NCBI RefSeq assembly: GCF_024868665.1
Contig: NW_026634180.1
Location: 1 to 64,000, forward strand
Source of the DNA: Triplophysa rosa
Lineage: Eukaryota > Chordata > Actinopteri > Cypriniformes > Nemacheilidae
Reading direction: 5' to 3'
DNA: 64,000 nucleotides
Part shown: positions 10,813-21,430 of the stretch, one piece after another
How positions within the stretch are numbered: the stretch's first letter is position 1
Layout of the letters: each line of letters starts with the position of its first letter
Notes under the pieces: generated by a model
The model's input: the letters and a program-made list of their open reading frames with translations, nothing else
Told to the model about the DNA's origin: nothing
The model's database searches: none
Program-made: the position numbers and the translations under genes

Positions 10813-13048
10813 GATCAAGGCAATTGTTTTATGAACTTATGTTGTGGAAAAATTTCAGTCTTGTAGTTCAAAAAATCTCTCAGAGAAGGTCCGGATGTTG
10901 AGGAGTTAACTTTATTTGCTCGAGCCAAACAAAGTGAGATGTTCAAAGTCATCTAAAAATCAAGTGTTTTCAGTCTACAGTTATAGTAAAACTTCTGAAA
11001 GGTGGTCCTCTCTAAAACCAATCAGGTATTTTCCCGTTATCTCTTATTTTTATTAACCAATTGTTAATTGTCTGCCACCAATAAGTCCCAGGTAACAAGG
11101 TACGTATCTAATGGTGGTACGCTGGTTATTACATCATTTTTAAAATAATTTGCATACAATGGTTACTACACGAGACCACCAAACAAGCCATGGTCTCCAT
11201 ACGAGACGGCGTGGCGTCTGTGCGTAATCATGGTTACTTGTAAACAGTGGGAAATCCCCAGGTTTTTAGAGAGAACAGAACAGGCTTCAAACTCTAGGCC
11301 TCTAAAAACATCACTGGATTTTACCTTGTTACATTGTGCTCAAATGTGCTTTAAACATTGATAAAGTGACATTAAATGCATTTATATGAACAATCATTGG
11401 TTACAAGTACAGATTGTGTCATTCAATCATCAATTCTTCTTCAAATAATCAAATTATCATCATAAACCTACTTATATGTAATTATTCTTATTGACTATGA
11501 TTTCAGATCAACCCATCTATGTACTAATGTTCCTATGAATACTTCTCAATACTTTTTAGGTATTTTATGAAGTGCATTTATAACTGTGGTGAAAAACAGT
11601 GCTCAATACATGTAAAAAACATCTAAGTGTGCCTAGAAATTAATACATGTAAAAAACATCTAAATGTGCCTAGAAATTAATACATGTAAAAAACATCTAA
11701 ATGTGCCTAGAAATTACACAATACTTAATGTGTGTAAATGGAGAAGAGATTTGTGTGTAATAAAATGCATAATATACAAGTCATCTTTATAAATCAATTT
11801 GTGACTGTCAAATAAATAAACTGTCAACAAATAAATAACTTCCATCATTATCTGTTACAAGAAAACCAAGTTAAACCAAAGTTGAACACACACAAAAACA
11901 ATAAAAAAAACAGATAAACCTTTAAAGTAATATGGAAATTGTCATGCATTGCAATACATTTCTTCTCACTTTTCGTGTTTCGTCCATTTTCTCTGCTGCT
12001 AAAGAAACTCTTAAGTCTCTTAAAAGTCCTCGCTACTCCTAATATTTTGAGCTCTTTTAAGGTTTAAGATGCTTTATGAATTTATTTTTTCTTTACTAGG
12101 ATCTTTTCTATAATTCTAAGGGGAAACGCCTACATTTCTAAGAATTTTCGGAGAATTTTGTCACTAGGAGCAACTCTTTGCGCTAAGATTTTTCATGAAT
12201 ACGGGCACAGTTCAGTAACATCACAGTCTATTATGTGTTGTTTTATATCAGTCAATTTCAGGTTGTTTTTAAAGCAGAATGACAAGAGATTTGGGCTGTG
12301 TATTGGCAAGTGCCTCCTGATACGATACATATCACGATAGATGGGTCACGATACAATATATTGCTATGTATTTCGATACGATACACATTTGCGATATATT
12401 GCAATACTTTAAATAGAAAATGTTAAAAGTAGAGCTGGAAATACAACATGCTGTGCACCACCTGGGGTTTTCTGTACGGATAAGTGTAAAAACATCCCTT
12501 ACCTCTGCAGAGTGGCCATGATGTGCGATGTATGGACCTTTAGATCAGAGGTTTGGGTTCTCAAACTGTGGATTGCGCCCCTCAAGTGGGTAGCACAGGG
12601 GAATGAATAAGGTGGGTGACGCAAGTCACTTGGCTGTTGTGGTGCATTACATTTAAAACAATGAACATGGGCAGTATAAAACCCCTGGTTCAACCGTGCT
12701 GTAAATGTGCTGACGTCACATCCGTGAAAGCACAATAAATGTCATTATTACTTTTCTTAATAAACTTTTTGTCTAATGCACTACAGTAGCCAAGTGACTT
12801 GTGTCTTGACTTGCGAAGCCTGTAAACAGCATTATTTTATATAACTCATAACTTTATTAGTTATTTTGAAAACCAAAGCACACCCACACATCAGCTCTGA
12901 GAGCTCCAAGCATTCTTATATTTTTCGCCATGCTCGCTTTCACTTACTTTTGGCTAAATGTATGACATGATTTAAAAAAAATTATCAATAGTAGAGGTAT
13001 CACTATCGATACACTATCGAAAAAAAAAAATATTGCGATAGTTACATG
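10813..13048. other. Non-coding, decayed repeats
   Basis: 10990-11275 is bounded by inverted words (CCTCTCTAAAACCA and TTTTTAGAGAGA), suggesting a ~280-bp MITE. 12335-12420 holds ACGATAC/CGATATATTGC words typical of a common fish repeat. 12530-12620 contains TTCTCAAACTGTGG, a hAT-like piece. No exon or RNA gene was recognised. Confidence 0.4.
11605..11715. repeat. Three tandem copies of a 37-bp unit
   Basis: Units start at 11605, 11642 and 11679 and read AATACATGTAAAAAACATCT followed by AARTGTGCCTAGAAATT. The copies are nearly identical, so the expansion is recent. The words ATGT and ACAT make each unit partly self-complementary. Confidence 0.9.
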
Positions 13049-13632
13049 TGTGAGGGTGAATGGAAGAACCCAAGCGCAGGCAGCAGTAGCGAACACACAA
13101 TACTTTATTATAAAATAAAAAACCCACGATGGGGAAAAAGCCAAAAGAACTGAGGTGAACATTAAAACAAAACTTCCCACGCTGGGGATAAAACAAAGAA
13201 ACAGTTGTTTGATGAATTGTTTTGTTTAATCCTAAAACTAAATGACACGCACGACATAAAACAAGGGAATCCAACAGGACAAGGGAATCCAACAGGGCAA
13301 GGTAATCCAATAGACAAGGTAACATCACGAACAGCCAGAAGGCACATAAGTACACAGAACATACAAGCAATCCACAAACACAAGACAAAGAAAAAAGAGG
13401 GTATATATAGGAAAGACAAACGAGGGATAATGACACAGGGCAGGTGAGGTAATAAAACACTCAGGGAAAGATATCAAGGAAACGAGAGGAGCGGGGCCAA
13501 TGACGAGACACGAGAAAACACATGAGAAGTAAAAACAAACAACTCATGGTTTTCTCACATAAAACCTAAGGACTCTGCCCTGATCCCGCCACACGACTAG
13601 AATTTCATAAACAAGACGGTGGAACCGTGACA
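13049..13632 (-). mobile_element. Solo LTR of a Gypsy-type element
   Basis: The 584-bp segment begins TGTGAGGG and ends GTGACA on the plus strand, so it has TG...CA ends. It is flanked on both sides by the 5-bp direct repeat ACATG (13044-13048 and 13633-13637). On the minus strand it contains a TATATATA box near 13400, a GGATTACCTTG-type repeated block and an AATAAAG poly(A) signal near 13105. The layout matches the LTR at 21007-21430 in style, which suggests a related family. No internal coding region remains, as expected of LTR-LTR recombination. Confidence 0.8.
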
Positions 13633-13979
13633 ACATGTATCTATATTTTTGCACAGCCCTACAAGAGATAAAGTTGTTAATGGCATTTACTGCATAAGAC
13701 ACAAATCTGAAACTTGTTCAGGTCCTATTAACAAACTGCAGAGGGTTTGATATTCAGTATGATACACATCTTGAAATGGCTCAGTTTGATTAAAAAAAGA
13801 GGACTGTAATCTGACTGCTCCCAAAAGAAGTAAAAGTAAACAGATCTCAGCCTGGTTTTTGGGCTCAAGTAGATCACAGAAAATTCTAAAATTGATATGG
13901 AAAAATAGAGCCTGTTTTTGGAAATGGTTTCTGATTTTGGTGGTCTGAGCAAGAGGTCTGCCTTATTGTTATCATTTTG

Positions 13980-14017
<38 letters not shown>

Positions 14018-14861
14018 TGTTGGTATCACTGTATGGTTCTCTTTCTGGAGGTGTCTCCTTGAATTATTAATGCACTGCAAAATCAATAAGTCATGTGACA
14101 TTGCATCTCAGTTAGCCGAGCAACAGCAGCTGATCAGCATTCACCTCAACCCTTTAATCTTTATTATACACTCAGTGGAGTTTTCTTTAAACAGTACGAG
14201 ACATGCATAAAACATAATGTATATGTATAAAATATATGTACTGCATACATCACCAAATCATACAATTGTTTCATGAAATTTTAAATTAACCTATGTACTG
14301 TATAAAAAAGGTCTAAATATGAAAGATATGATGTATAACAGAAACTGTCCCTTTCAAGAAAACATCACAAGATCAAAGACTCCAGCCGAAGAAAAAAATA
14401 AAATCCATCACTGAGAGACTAAACATCCTGACAGCTTGCAATGAATTTTCAGGCTGACAAAAGGCATTTTAAACAAACAGCTAAATCATGAACAAAATTG
14501 CTTGTCTGGGTATAAAATGAACAGGAAATCAAAAGCTTTCCATCTCAGCAGTCTGTGACACATATTTCCAAATTATATTAAATCACCTCATATAACAAAA
14601 CGTTTTGAAATTGCTTACATGTATTTTAGGCAAACTTATTAGCTAAATTGTCTTTATAATCTGTGATACAGTATATGTTGATATACTGTATGTATATGTA
14701 CATAAAGTGATGGAGCCTCAAAGGGCACAATGTGACATGCATACACTGGATGGTTAATTTGAGAATATATAATATATTTGAGAATTGGCAGGTCAGTGGT
14801 GGATACACACTGCCTTGAGCACCAGCTCCCAGTCCTGAAAGCAATACAGGCAGTGAATGAG
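13633..14861. other. AT-rich sequence, one dinucleotide repeat
   Basis: Apart from the TA run at 13981-14016 no feature is recognised. The sequence is AT-rich with no coding bias. Confidence 0.5.
13981..14016. repeat. (TA)n microsatellite
   Basis: About 18 uninterrupted TA units. Short frames of alternating Tyr-Ile across it are artefacts. Confidence 0.95.
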
Positions 14862-14879
14862 GTTCCCTTTCTGTCAGTC

Positions 14880-16010
14880 TACGGCCTTGCTGTCCGCTAC
14901 GGCAAGCAGCGATGGTGATATGAGGATTACTGTGAGCGATAATCCACCAGCCAATGGCCCACGGACCGTTCACACCTCGTCTCGCTCGTCTGACCATTCC
15001 CCAGTAGACGGTCCGCCGTCTTATTCCTCAATCACGTATTCGGACACGATGCGTGATGATGAGATGTCTCTTGCAGCATCGGGGGGTGACGTACTGCCAT
15101 CTGACTCCGACAATTCCTCGGGCTCCCTCCCTCGGGGGGTCGAGCCCAAGAAGAAGCGGACGTCGAAGTGTCAGCCATGCTTTACCGGGCCGCCGTGAGT
15201 GTTGGGTTGCAGTGCCCACACAGCCTCTCCCGGAACTCGCGGCTGGCTACATGGTGCCTCGGGTTTGAGCGCGGCTCCAAGCCGTGCCCGCCCCCAGTGC
15301 CGTGTTTACCGGAAGTGCATGAGGAACTTAGTAAGACCTGGAACGCCCCCTTTCCGGCACATTTCACGTCAAACAAAGTTCGGTCATCCTCTCTTCCCTC
15401 AAGGTTGAGACAGCTGGAGGATATGTCGTTCTCCCCCAGGTGGAGTATGCCGCCGCGGTGCACTCGTGCCCATAGGCGGCGGTCACCTAGGGGGGGCTCG
15501 ACCTAGACTCCCGTCCAAAGCATGTGGTGTCTCGGCATCTCTGGTGTCGAGAGCTTACATTGTGGCGGACCAAGCTGCCTCCTCTCTCCACGCTATGGCT
15601 CCTGCCAGGCCAGGGCGTTGAGAGAGCTCCACGAGGGTAAGACCGACCCAGCGCTTATGCAGGAACTCTGCGCCGCCACCGACCTCGCTCTACGGGTGAC
15701 CAAGGTGACCACGCGGGCCCTGGGTCAGACGATGTCCACACTTGTGGTCCATGAGAAACTCATCTGGCCGATCCTTGCGCAGATGAGAAACGCTGAGAAA
15801 GTCCGCTTTCTCGACGCACCCGTCTCGCAAGGGGGGGCTGGTTGGTGTTACTGTCAAGCCACAGCGGCCCCGCTCATCCCCGCCTGCTGCGCAGTCGCCA
15901 GGCAGGAAAAACAGCAGAGCCGATCTCCTCCCCGGGGGACCTCCCCAATCAAGGAATCCGTACTGCTAGCCATCGAACCACCCCCCGGGGGGACGATGAA
16001 AAAGATCGTA
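14880..16010 (+). pseudogene. DIRS gag remnant
   Basis: Frames give a Ser/Asp-rich N-terminus (SDHSPVDGPPSYSSITYSD), YRKCMRNLVRPGTPPF and SLHAMAPARPGR-like words, then RALRELHEGKTDPALMQEL and ATDLALRVTK with MSTLVVHEKLIWP, typical of the gag-like ORF1 of fish DIRS elements. The same helix is found in the minus-strand element near 30100. The reading frame changes several times, and the region ends in the Pro/Arg-rich linker before RT. Confidence 0.75.
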
Positions 16011-16129
16011 CCTTTAGTCCCCGTCTCATTTCTGGGAGCCTGTCCGGCTTCAGAGGCTGTCAGGCTGGCTAGGGAAGACGATCCGTCTCGGCTACGCGAT
16101 CCAGTTGCCTTACGCCCGCCAAGTTTCAG

Positions 16130-16814
16130 GGCATCCGATATACCTCAGTCAGAGGCTAGGATGTTCCTGTACTTCGGGCCGAGGTCGCCACCCTTCTGGT
16201 GAAGGGAGTGATCGAGCCTGTCTCACCAGCCGAGATGTTCAACGGGTTTTACAGCCTGTACTTCATTGTCCCCAAGAAAGGCGGGGGGGTTGCGCCCTAT
16301 CTTGGGTCTGTGTGTTCTGAACAGGCACCTACATAATAGCTGCCTTTCAGGTTGAGCACGCAGAAGCACATCCTGACGTCCGTCAGGTGTCAGGACTGGT
16401 TCATGGCAATCGATCTGAAGGACGCGTACATCATATCTCGATCCTCCCTCGACATCGGCCGTTCCGACTTTCACGTTCGAGGGATGGGCATATCAGTACA
16501 GGGTCCTCCCCTTCGGTCTGTCCCTGTCTCCACGAGTCTTTACGAAGGTCGTGGAAGCCGCCCTCCTTCCCCTTAGGGAAGGTGTGCGGGTACTAAACTA
16601 TCTCGATGACTGGCTCAGTTTGGCGCACTCTCGAGATCTGTTGTGTACACACAGGGACCTGGTGCTCCGGCACCTAGATCGGTGGGGCTACAGGTCAACT
16701 GGGAAGAGCAAGTTCTCCCCGGAGCAGAGCGTCCTCTTTCTCGGTATGGAACTCGACTCTGTCCTCATGAGCGGCCCCGCTCACCCCCCGCGGGGGGCGC
16801 GAGACACGCGATGA
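16130..16814 (+). pseudogene. DIRS reverse transcriptase remnant
   Basis: Motifs in order are LLVKGVIEPVSPAEMFNGFY, IVPKKGG, VRCQDWFMAIDLKDAY, ILPRHRPFR, LHESLRRSWK and LNYLDDWLSLAHSRDL, followed by ELDSVLMSG. These are RT fingers and palm with the YLDD catalytic box. The pieces are in at least three frames. It is closely related to the RT remnants at 5950-6460 and 28500-28960. Confidence 0.85.
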
Positions 16815-17760
16815 GGAAGCCCGCACCCACGCGGCCTCCCAGAGGCAGTGCGACTGACTACAGAGTGCGCCCGATCAGTGTTGAACTGCCTGAAGCTCTC
16901 AGACAGTCAGCGGTCCCCCTGAAACAATTTCAGAGGCTCCTGGGATACATGGCATCCTCGGCGGGGGTGGTCCCCCTCGGGTCGATGCACATACGAACAC
17001 TCCAACACTGGCTACAGAGTCAAGTTCCTTGGAGAGCGGCACACCGGCAGCAGGCGTATGGTCATCACGCTTTTCTGCCGACACACCCTAACCCCCTAGT
17101 CTCCATGACCTTCTTGCGGACAGCGGTCCCCTTTGGGATGCCTCCCTGCAGGGTTGGGGTGCCGTGTGCAACGGGCAAGCAGTGTCGGGGTGGTGGACGG
17201 GCCCCCGCCTGCGTTGGCATTTCAACTGCCTAGAGTTGTTGGTTGTGCTAATTGCATTGAGGAACTTCCTCTCGTGCAAGGAAGCACGTGCTGCTCCGGT
17301 CGGACAGCACAGCTGCTGTGGCGTATATCATTCGCTCACGGCAGCTAACATGACTCGCCCGGTGCCTGCTCCTCTGGAGTCAGCAGGTGATCAGTTCCCT
17401 GCGAGCCACACACATCCCAGGCGTCTTGAACCAGACAGCCGATGCGCTCTCTCGTCAGTCGACGCCTCGCAGAGAGTGGCGACTCCATCCCCGCACAGCC
17501 GGCTCATTTGGGAGAGGTTCGGCCAGGCACAGGTGGCCCTGTTGCCTCCCCGGACTCCACCCATTGTCTGCTTTGGTACTCCCTGTCCGAGGCAACCCTT
17601 GGCACGGATGCCCTTGCGCACAGCTGGCCGCGCGACAAGCAGAAGTACGCTTCCCCCCAGTGAGCCTCAGTGCACAGGTCCTGTGCATGCCAGGGAAGAT
17701 GAGCATCAAGTGGTACTAGTTACGCCCCTTTTGGCCTAACCTGGACTTGGTTCTCGGAGC
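16815..17760 (+). pseudogene. DIRS RNase H and downstream domain remnant
   Basis: Frames carry FQRLLGYMASSAGVVPLGSM, LQHWLQSQVPWRA, GAVCNGQAVSGWWTGPRL, LELLVVLIALRNF and HIPGVLNQTADALSRQSTP, which are the DIRS RNase H motifs and the connected C-terminal part (FGQAQVALLP...LGTDALAH). Frameshifts separate them. The segment ends abruptly beside the Gypsy element. Confidence 0.8.
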
Positions 17761-17825
17761 TAAGGCTCTGACAACAACTCCCCCCTGGCCGCTCCCCCTG
17801 GTGAACTGCTTCCCCAGGCACGTGG

Positions 17826-19490
17826 TGTAGGTGGTGAGGTACCTTATTTCGGTTGCACGTGGGGCAGGCTTTGACATATGTGGTGACATCTTCCTTGATG
17901 GTTGGCCACCAGAACCGCCTCTGGAGGAACTCGAGAGTGCGCCCAATACCCGGGTGACAAGTGAATTTCGAGGAGTGCCCCCAAGGCAACACTTGGGATC
18001 TGACAGTCTTGGGAACAAACAGACGGTTGGTGGGTCCTCCTCCAGGGTCTGGTTCTCGGGATTGTGCTTGCTTAACCTTATCGCCCAGATCCCATTTGAT
18101 GGGAGCGACGATCCTAGCACTGGGAACGATAGGTTGTGCAGACTCATCTTGAGGGGACTTGACATAGATACGGGACAGTGTATCTGGCTTCAAGTTCTTT
18201 GACCCAGGACGATATGACAATGTGAAATGGAAGCGGTTGAAAAATAGGGACCACCGAGCTTGGCGAGGATTGAGACGTTTAGCCTGTTGGATGTACTCGA
18301 GGTTTTTATGGTCAGTGAGTACCTGGAATGGATGTTTGGCGCCCTCAAGCCAATGCCTCCACTCTTCCAGTGCCAGTTTGACGGCTAGTAACTCCCTATC
18401 CCCTACGTGGTAATTCCCTTCAGTGGGCGTGAGACGATGGGACAGAAAGGCACATGGGTGTAATTTGCCGTCGTCTCCCCTCTGAGACAGCACCGCTCCA
18501 ACTCCCAAGTCCGAGGCGTCAACCTCCACAATAAAGGGAGTGTCCAGATTCGGGATGATTAGTACCGGGGCGGAAGTAAACAGTCTTTTGAGGTGCTTGA
18601 ATGCGGATTCGGTTGCGGGTCCCCAGCTGAACCTGCTCACCTTATCCTTCGTGAGAGTCGAGAGAGGAGCCACCACAGTGCTGAAGTTCAGGATGAACTT
18701 ACGGTAAAAATTGACAAAGCCAAGAAAACGTTGCACCTCTTTCACCGACGAAGGGGTAGGCCAGTCCACAATGGCTTGAACCTTCAAGGGATCCATCATT
18801 ACCTGACCCGGCTGGATTATAAACCCCAAGAATGGCACTTTGGTGACGTGGAATTCACACTTCTCGGGTTTGACGTAGAGATGGTTGTCCAGCAGGCGTC
18901 TGAGAACCTTGTTGACGTGGACCACATGCTCTTGCAGAGAACTCGAGAAGATGAGAATATCGTCCAGATAGACGAAAACAAACAGATTAAGCATGTCTCT
19001 GAGGACGTCATTGATAAGACACTGGAAGACTGCGGGAGCATTAGTGAGGCCGAAGGGCATGACCCGGTATTCATAATGTCCAGTTGGGGTGTTGAATGAC
19101 GTTTTCCATTCATCCCCCTGCTTGATTCGCACGAGGTGGTATGCATTGCGTAAATCAAGTTTCGTGAAAATGGATACCTCTTGTAGGATCTCGAAAGCTG
19201 TGGCCATCAGAGGTAAGGGGTACCGGTTTCTCACGGTGATCTTTTTAATTCCCCGGTAATCAATACATGGCCGGAGGCCACCATCCTTCTTACCCACGAA
19301 AAAAAATCCAGCTCCCGCCAGAGAGGTAGAGGGGCGGATAATACCAGCTGCTAGGGACTCCTTGATGTATTTGTCCATGGCCAGACGCTCGGGAGGTGAC
19401 AGAGAGAATATCCGACCCCTAGGAGGACAACTATCTGGGAGTAAGTCGATGGTGCAATCATATGGCCGGTGAGGTGGTAGGGAAGTAGCT
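17826..19490 (-). pseudogene. Gypsy A pol: RT, RNase H, integrase zinc finger
   Basis: RT shows [46 protein letters not shown] and the catalytic [10 protein letters not shown]. RNase H follows ([54 protein letters not shown]). The integrase HHCC zinc finger begins ([17 protein letters not shown] ... CPTCNRNK) and then the frame runs into DIRS sequence. The long frame is still open for over 500 codons, so the insertion is not very old. A +1 frameshift near 19488 separates it from protease. It would make and process retrotransposon cDNA if intact. Confidence 0.92.
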
Positions 19491-19496
19491 CTTCTC

Positions 19497-19937
19497 TTAC
19501 AAAAACACTGTTTTGATGTGATGGTACTTAGACGGGACTCGAGAGAGGTCTAATGGTTCTTGGGACTCAAGGACAGGTTCGGGAAGAGTCTGGGTCAAGC
19601 AAGCAGTCAGACACGTGGAACCCCAGCTGATAACTGCACCCGTAGTCCAGTCCAAGTGTGGACTGTGCTGAAGAAGCCAGGGGTGGCCTAAGATCATCGG
19701 GAATTCAGGTGACTGAATGAGGTGAAAACTTAGTTCTTCACAGTGGAGATCCGTTATGAGCCCGAGCACAGAGGTAAGGTGAGTAATTCTCCCCAGAGCT
19801 AGCGGTGTGCCATCCAAGGCAGTAACCGTAAGGGGCTCAGGAAGAGGTTCCGTGGGAATCTGAAGCCTTTCGGCCAGGGAAATGTCTATGAAATTCCCGG
19901 CTGCCCCGGAATCTATAAAAGCGTGAAGTTGGTGCAT
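19497..19937 (-). pseudogene. Gypsy A aspartic protease
   Basis: The frame has the active-site motif FIDSGAAGNFID near residue 7 (Asp-Ser-Gly), ALDGTPLALGRI, and the second conserved block MILGHPWLLQHSPHLDW. This is a retropepsin of the fish Gypsy type that would cleave the Gag-Pol polyprotein. The frame ends in a stop at the frameshift into RT, so it is part of a broken polyprotein. It lies between gag and RT, as expected. Confidence 0.88.
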
Positions 19938-20024
19938 GTGATCTTCCCAAGTGAGAGTGACAGGAAGGAAAAGTCCAGCGTTGGACGGTGGATCTGAACG
20001 TATGACTCCCGTTTACAGTCCTTC

Positions 20025-20960
20025 CTAGCCTGTGTGGGACTGCTGGGAGTTTCCCGAGAGCTCGGGGCAGGTTGATTGAAAGTGACCGTGTAAGCCGCAA
20101 TAAAGGCAACGATGTTCCCTCATGCGACGGTTTCGTTCCGAGTGAGACAGCCGGGTCCTCCCCATCTGCATGGGATCTGGGGGTTCTTGAAAAACTGGGG
20201 CGCTGGGAACATACTTAACTCTGGTAGATAGTCTAGGAAGGGGAACACGAACCTGGTCTCTCTCTCTCAGTCGGTTATCCAATTGTATGGCCTGGTCGAT
20301 GAGTGTTTGGATCTCCCTTGCTGGTTCTCTGAAGGCTAGATCGTCCTTGATCCTCTCAGTCAGTCCATTCAAGAAGCAGACCATCAGAGCCTCGTCATTC
20401 CACCCACTCCCTGCTGCTAATGTCCGGAAGTGAATGGCATATTCGGCAATGTTCTCATTGCCTTGTTGTAGCATCAGGTGTCTCCTAGATGCTAATCGAT
20501 CACTGAAAGGGTGATCGAAGACTCGTTTGAACTCCTCCTCAAACTTTAACAGGCTTGAACAACATGGTGCCTGTGTCTTCCACACCGACGCTGCCCAGGA
20601 AAGTGCCTTGCCCGAGAGGAGGGTGATGATATATGCGATCCTGGCCCAATCAGATGGAAAAGAAGTTGGTTGTAATTCAAAGGTGAGGAATCCGTCACAG
20701 GAACTAGGATCACCCGAGAAGCGTTGCGGTGGAGGTAAGTGTGGTTCTGTAAGTGTCACAGTGCCTTGGGAATCCCCCGAGGTGGTGGTTCCATATGAAA
20801 TAACTCCCGATGGCGTGGGTAGACGCTCGAAAATCTGACGAACCGACGCCAACAGCTCAGAGAGGATCTGCGAGTGTTTGGTCATCACGGTCTCCTGTTG
20901 TGCGAGAGCTGTCTCATGACGTCGGACCATCGAATCATGCTGTACCACCATAGCTAGCAC
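20025..20960 (-). pseudogene. Gypsy A gag with CCHC knuckle
   Basis: 311 codons: an N-terminal coiled coil (QHDSMVRRHETALAQQETV), a capsid-like region (PPPQRFSGDPSSCDGFLTF ... FEEEFKRVFDHPFSDR ... FRTLAAGSGWNDEAL) and a C-terminal CCHC zinc knuckle (CLYCGLHGHFQSTCP, CX2CX4HX4C). It would package element RNA. The frame appears open, but the natural start is unclear: the ATG downstream of the LTR at about 20991 is out of frame by one base, which suggests an indel near the start. Confidence 0.88.
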
Positions 20961-21006
20961 TTCGTGAGAATCACCTGATGCTGATTCATGGTTGGCTTGG
21001 TTATTC

Positions 21007-21430
21007 TGTCAGGCTGAGGCCCGAACCCGGGTCGTTGGCATAGCACTCTGACGCACTACCACAAAGCCACGGAGGAAGTGAGGAATTCAGCAAACAAAAG
21101 GAGTCAAGTAGGTAGAAGTAAGGTTGGTTTATTCCTCCACAAAAATGATATAATCCATATAAAAAATAATCCAAAGAGAACGTAAACGAGAGGTAATCCA
21201 AAAAGCAAAATAATCCACAGAGAAAGCTAACAAAGGTAATCCACAAAGCAAAAAGTCCTCGGTGCAAAACACACAAAATCACAAAGGGTAATCCAAAAGA
21301 GCTTGAGCTAGAGACAGCAAAACACATAACAATAACCAAGCGCCGAATGAGAGAACCAGAGCTTCTTAAATAGCCCAGCATAAATGGGACATAGGTGTGG
21401 GCAATTATACTAATGACGGATCTCGCCACA
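21007..21430 (-). mobile_element. 5' LTR of Gypsy A
   Basis: The 424-bp segment has TGT...ACA ends. On the minus strand it contains a TATTTAAG box near 21367, repeated GGATTACC-type words and an AATAAACC signal near 21130. Downstream of its end lies GAATAACCAAGCC and then gag. Its 3' partner is lost, so no target duplication can be seen. Confidence 0.8.

Larger units (their letters stand above)
14862..17818 (+). mobile_element. DIRS retrotransposon fragment C
   Basis: This plus-strand fragment begins with the DIRS terminal word GTTCCCTTTCTGTCAGTC, then carries gag (14880-16000), RT (16130-16800) and RNase H (16800-17760), and stops at about 17818 where a Gypsy element of opposite orientation starts. 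Most of the left terminal repeat, the tyrosine recombinase and the right terminal repeat are missing. All modules are frameshifted. Confidence 0.85.
17819..21430 (-). mobile_element. Ty3/Gypsy retrotransposon A, 3'-truncated
   Basis: On the minus strand it has a 5' LTR (21430-21007), gag (20960-20025), protease (19937-19497), RT and RNase H, and the zinc-binding start of integrase (to about 17830). The integrase catalytic core, any chromodomain and the 3' LTR are absent: the element is cut at 17818-17825 by the DIRS fragment C junction. With at least one frameshift between protease and RT it is dead. Confidence 0.9.

Noticed and set aside
13014..13460. Hydrophobic minus-strand frame suggesting a membrane protein
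   Set aside because: It lies within a solo LTR; T-rich LTR sequence gives a false Leu/Phe-rich frame. The same applies to 21001-21429.
13981..14016. Tyr-Ile repeat peptide
   Set aside because: Translation of a TA microsatellite.
18593..19099. 168-codon plus-strand frame
   Set aside because: It is the antisense shadow of the Gypsy A RT frame and has no motif of its own.
21010..21075. tRNA-like sequence (GTGGTAGTGCG and GGGTTCGGGCC words, minus strand)
   Set aside because: It lies inside the Gypsy A LTR and does not form a full cloverleaf; most likely chance or a captured fragment.
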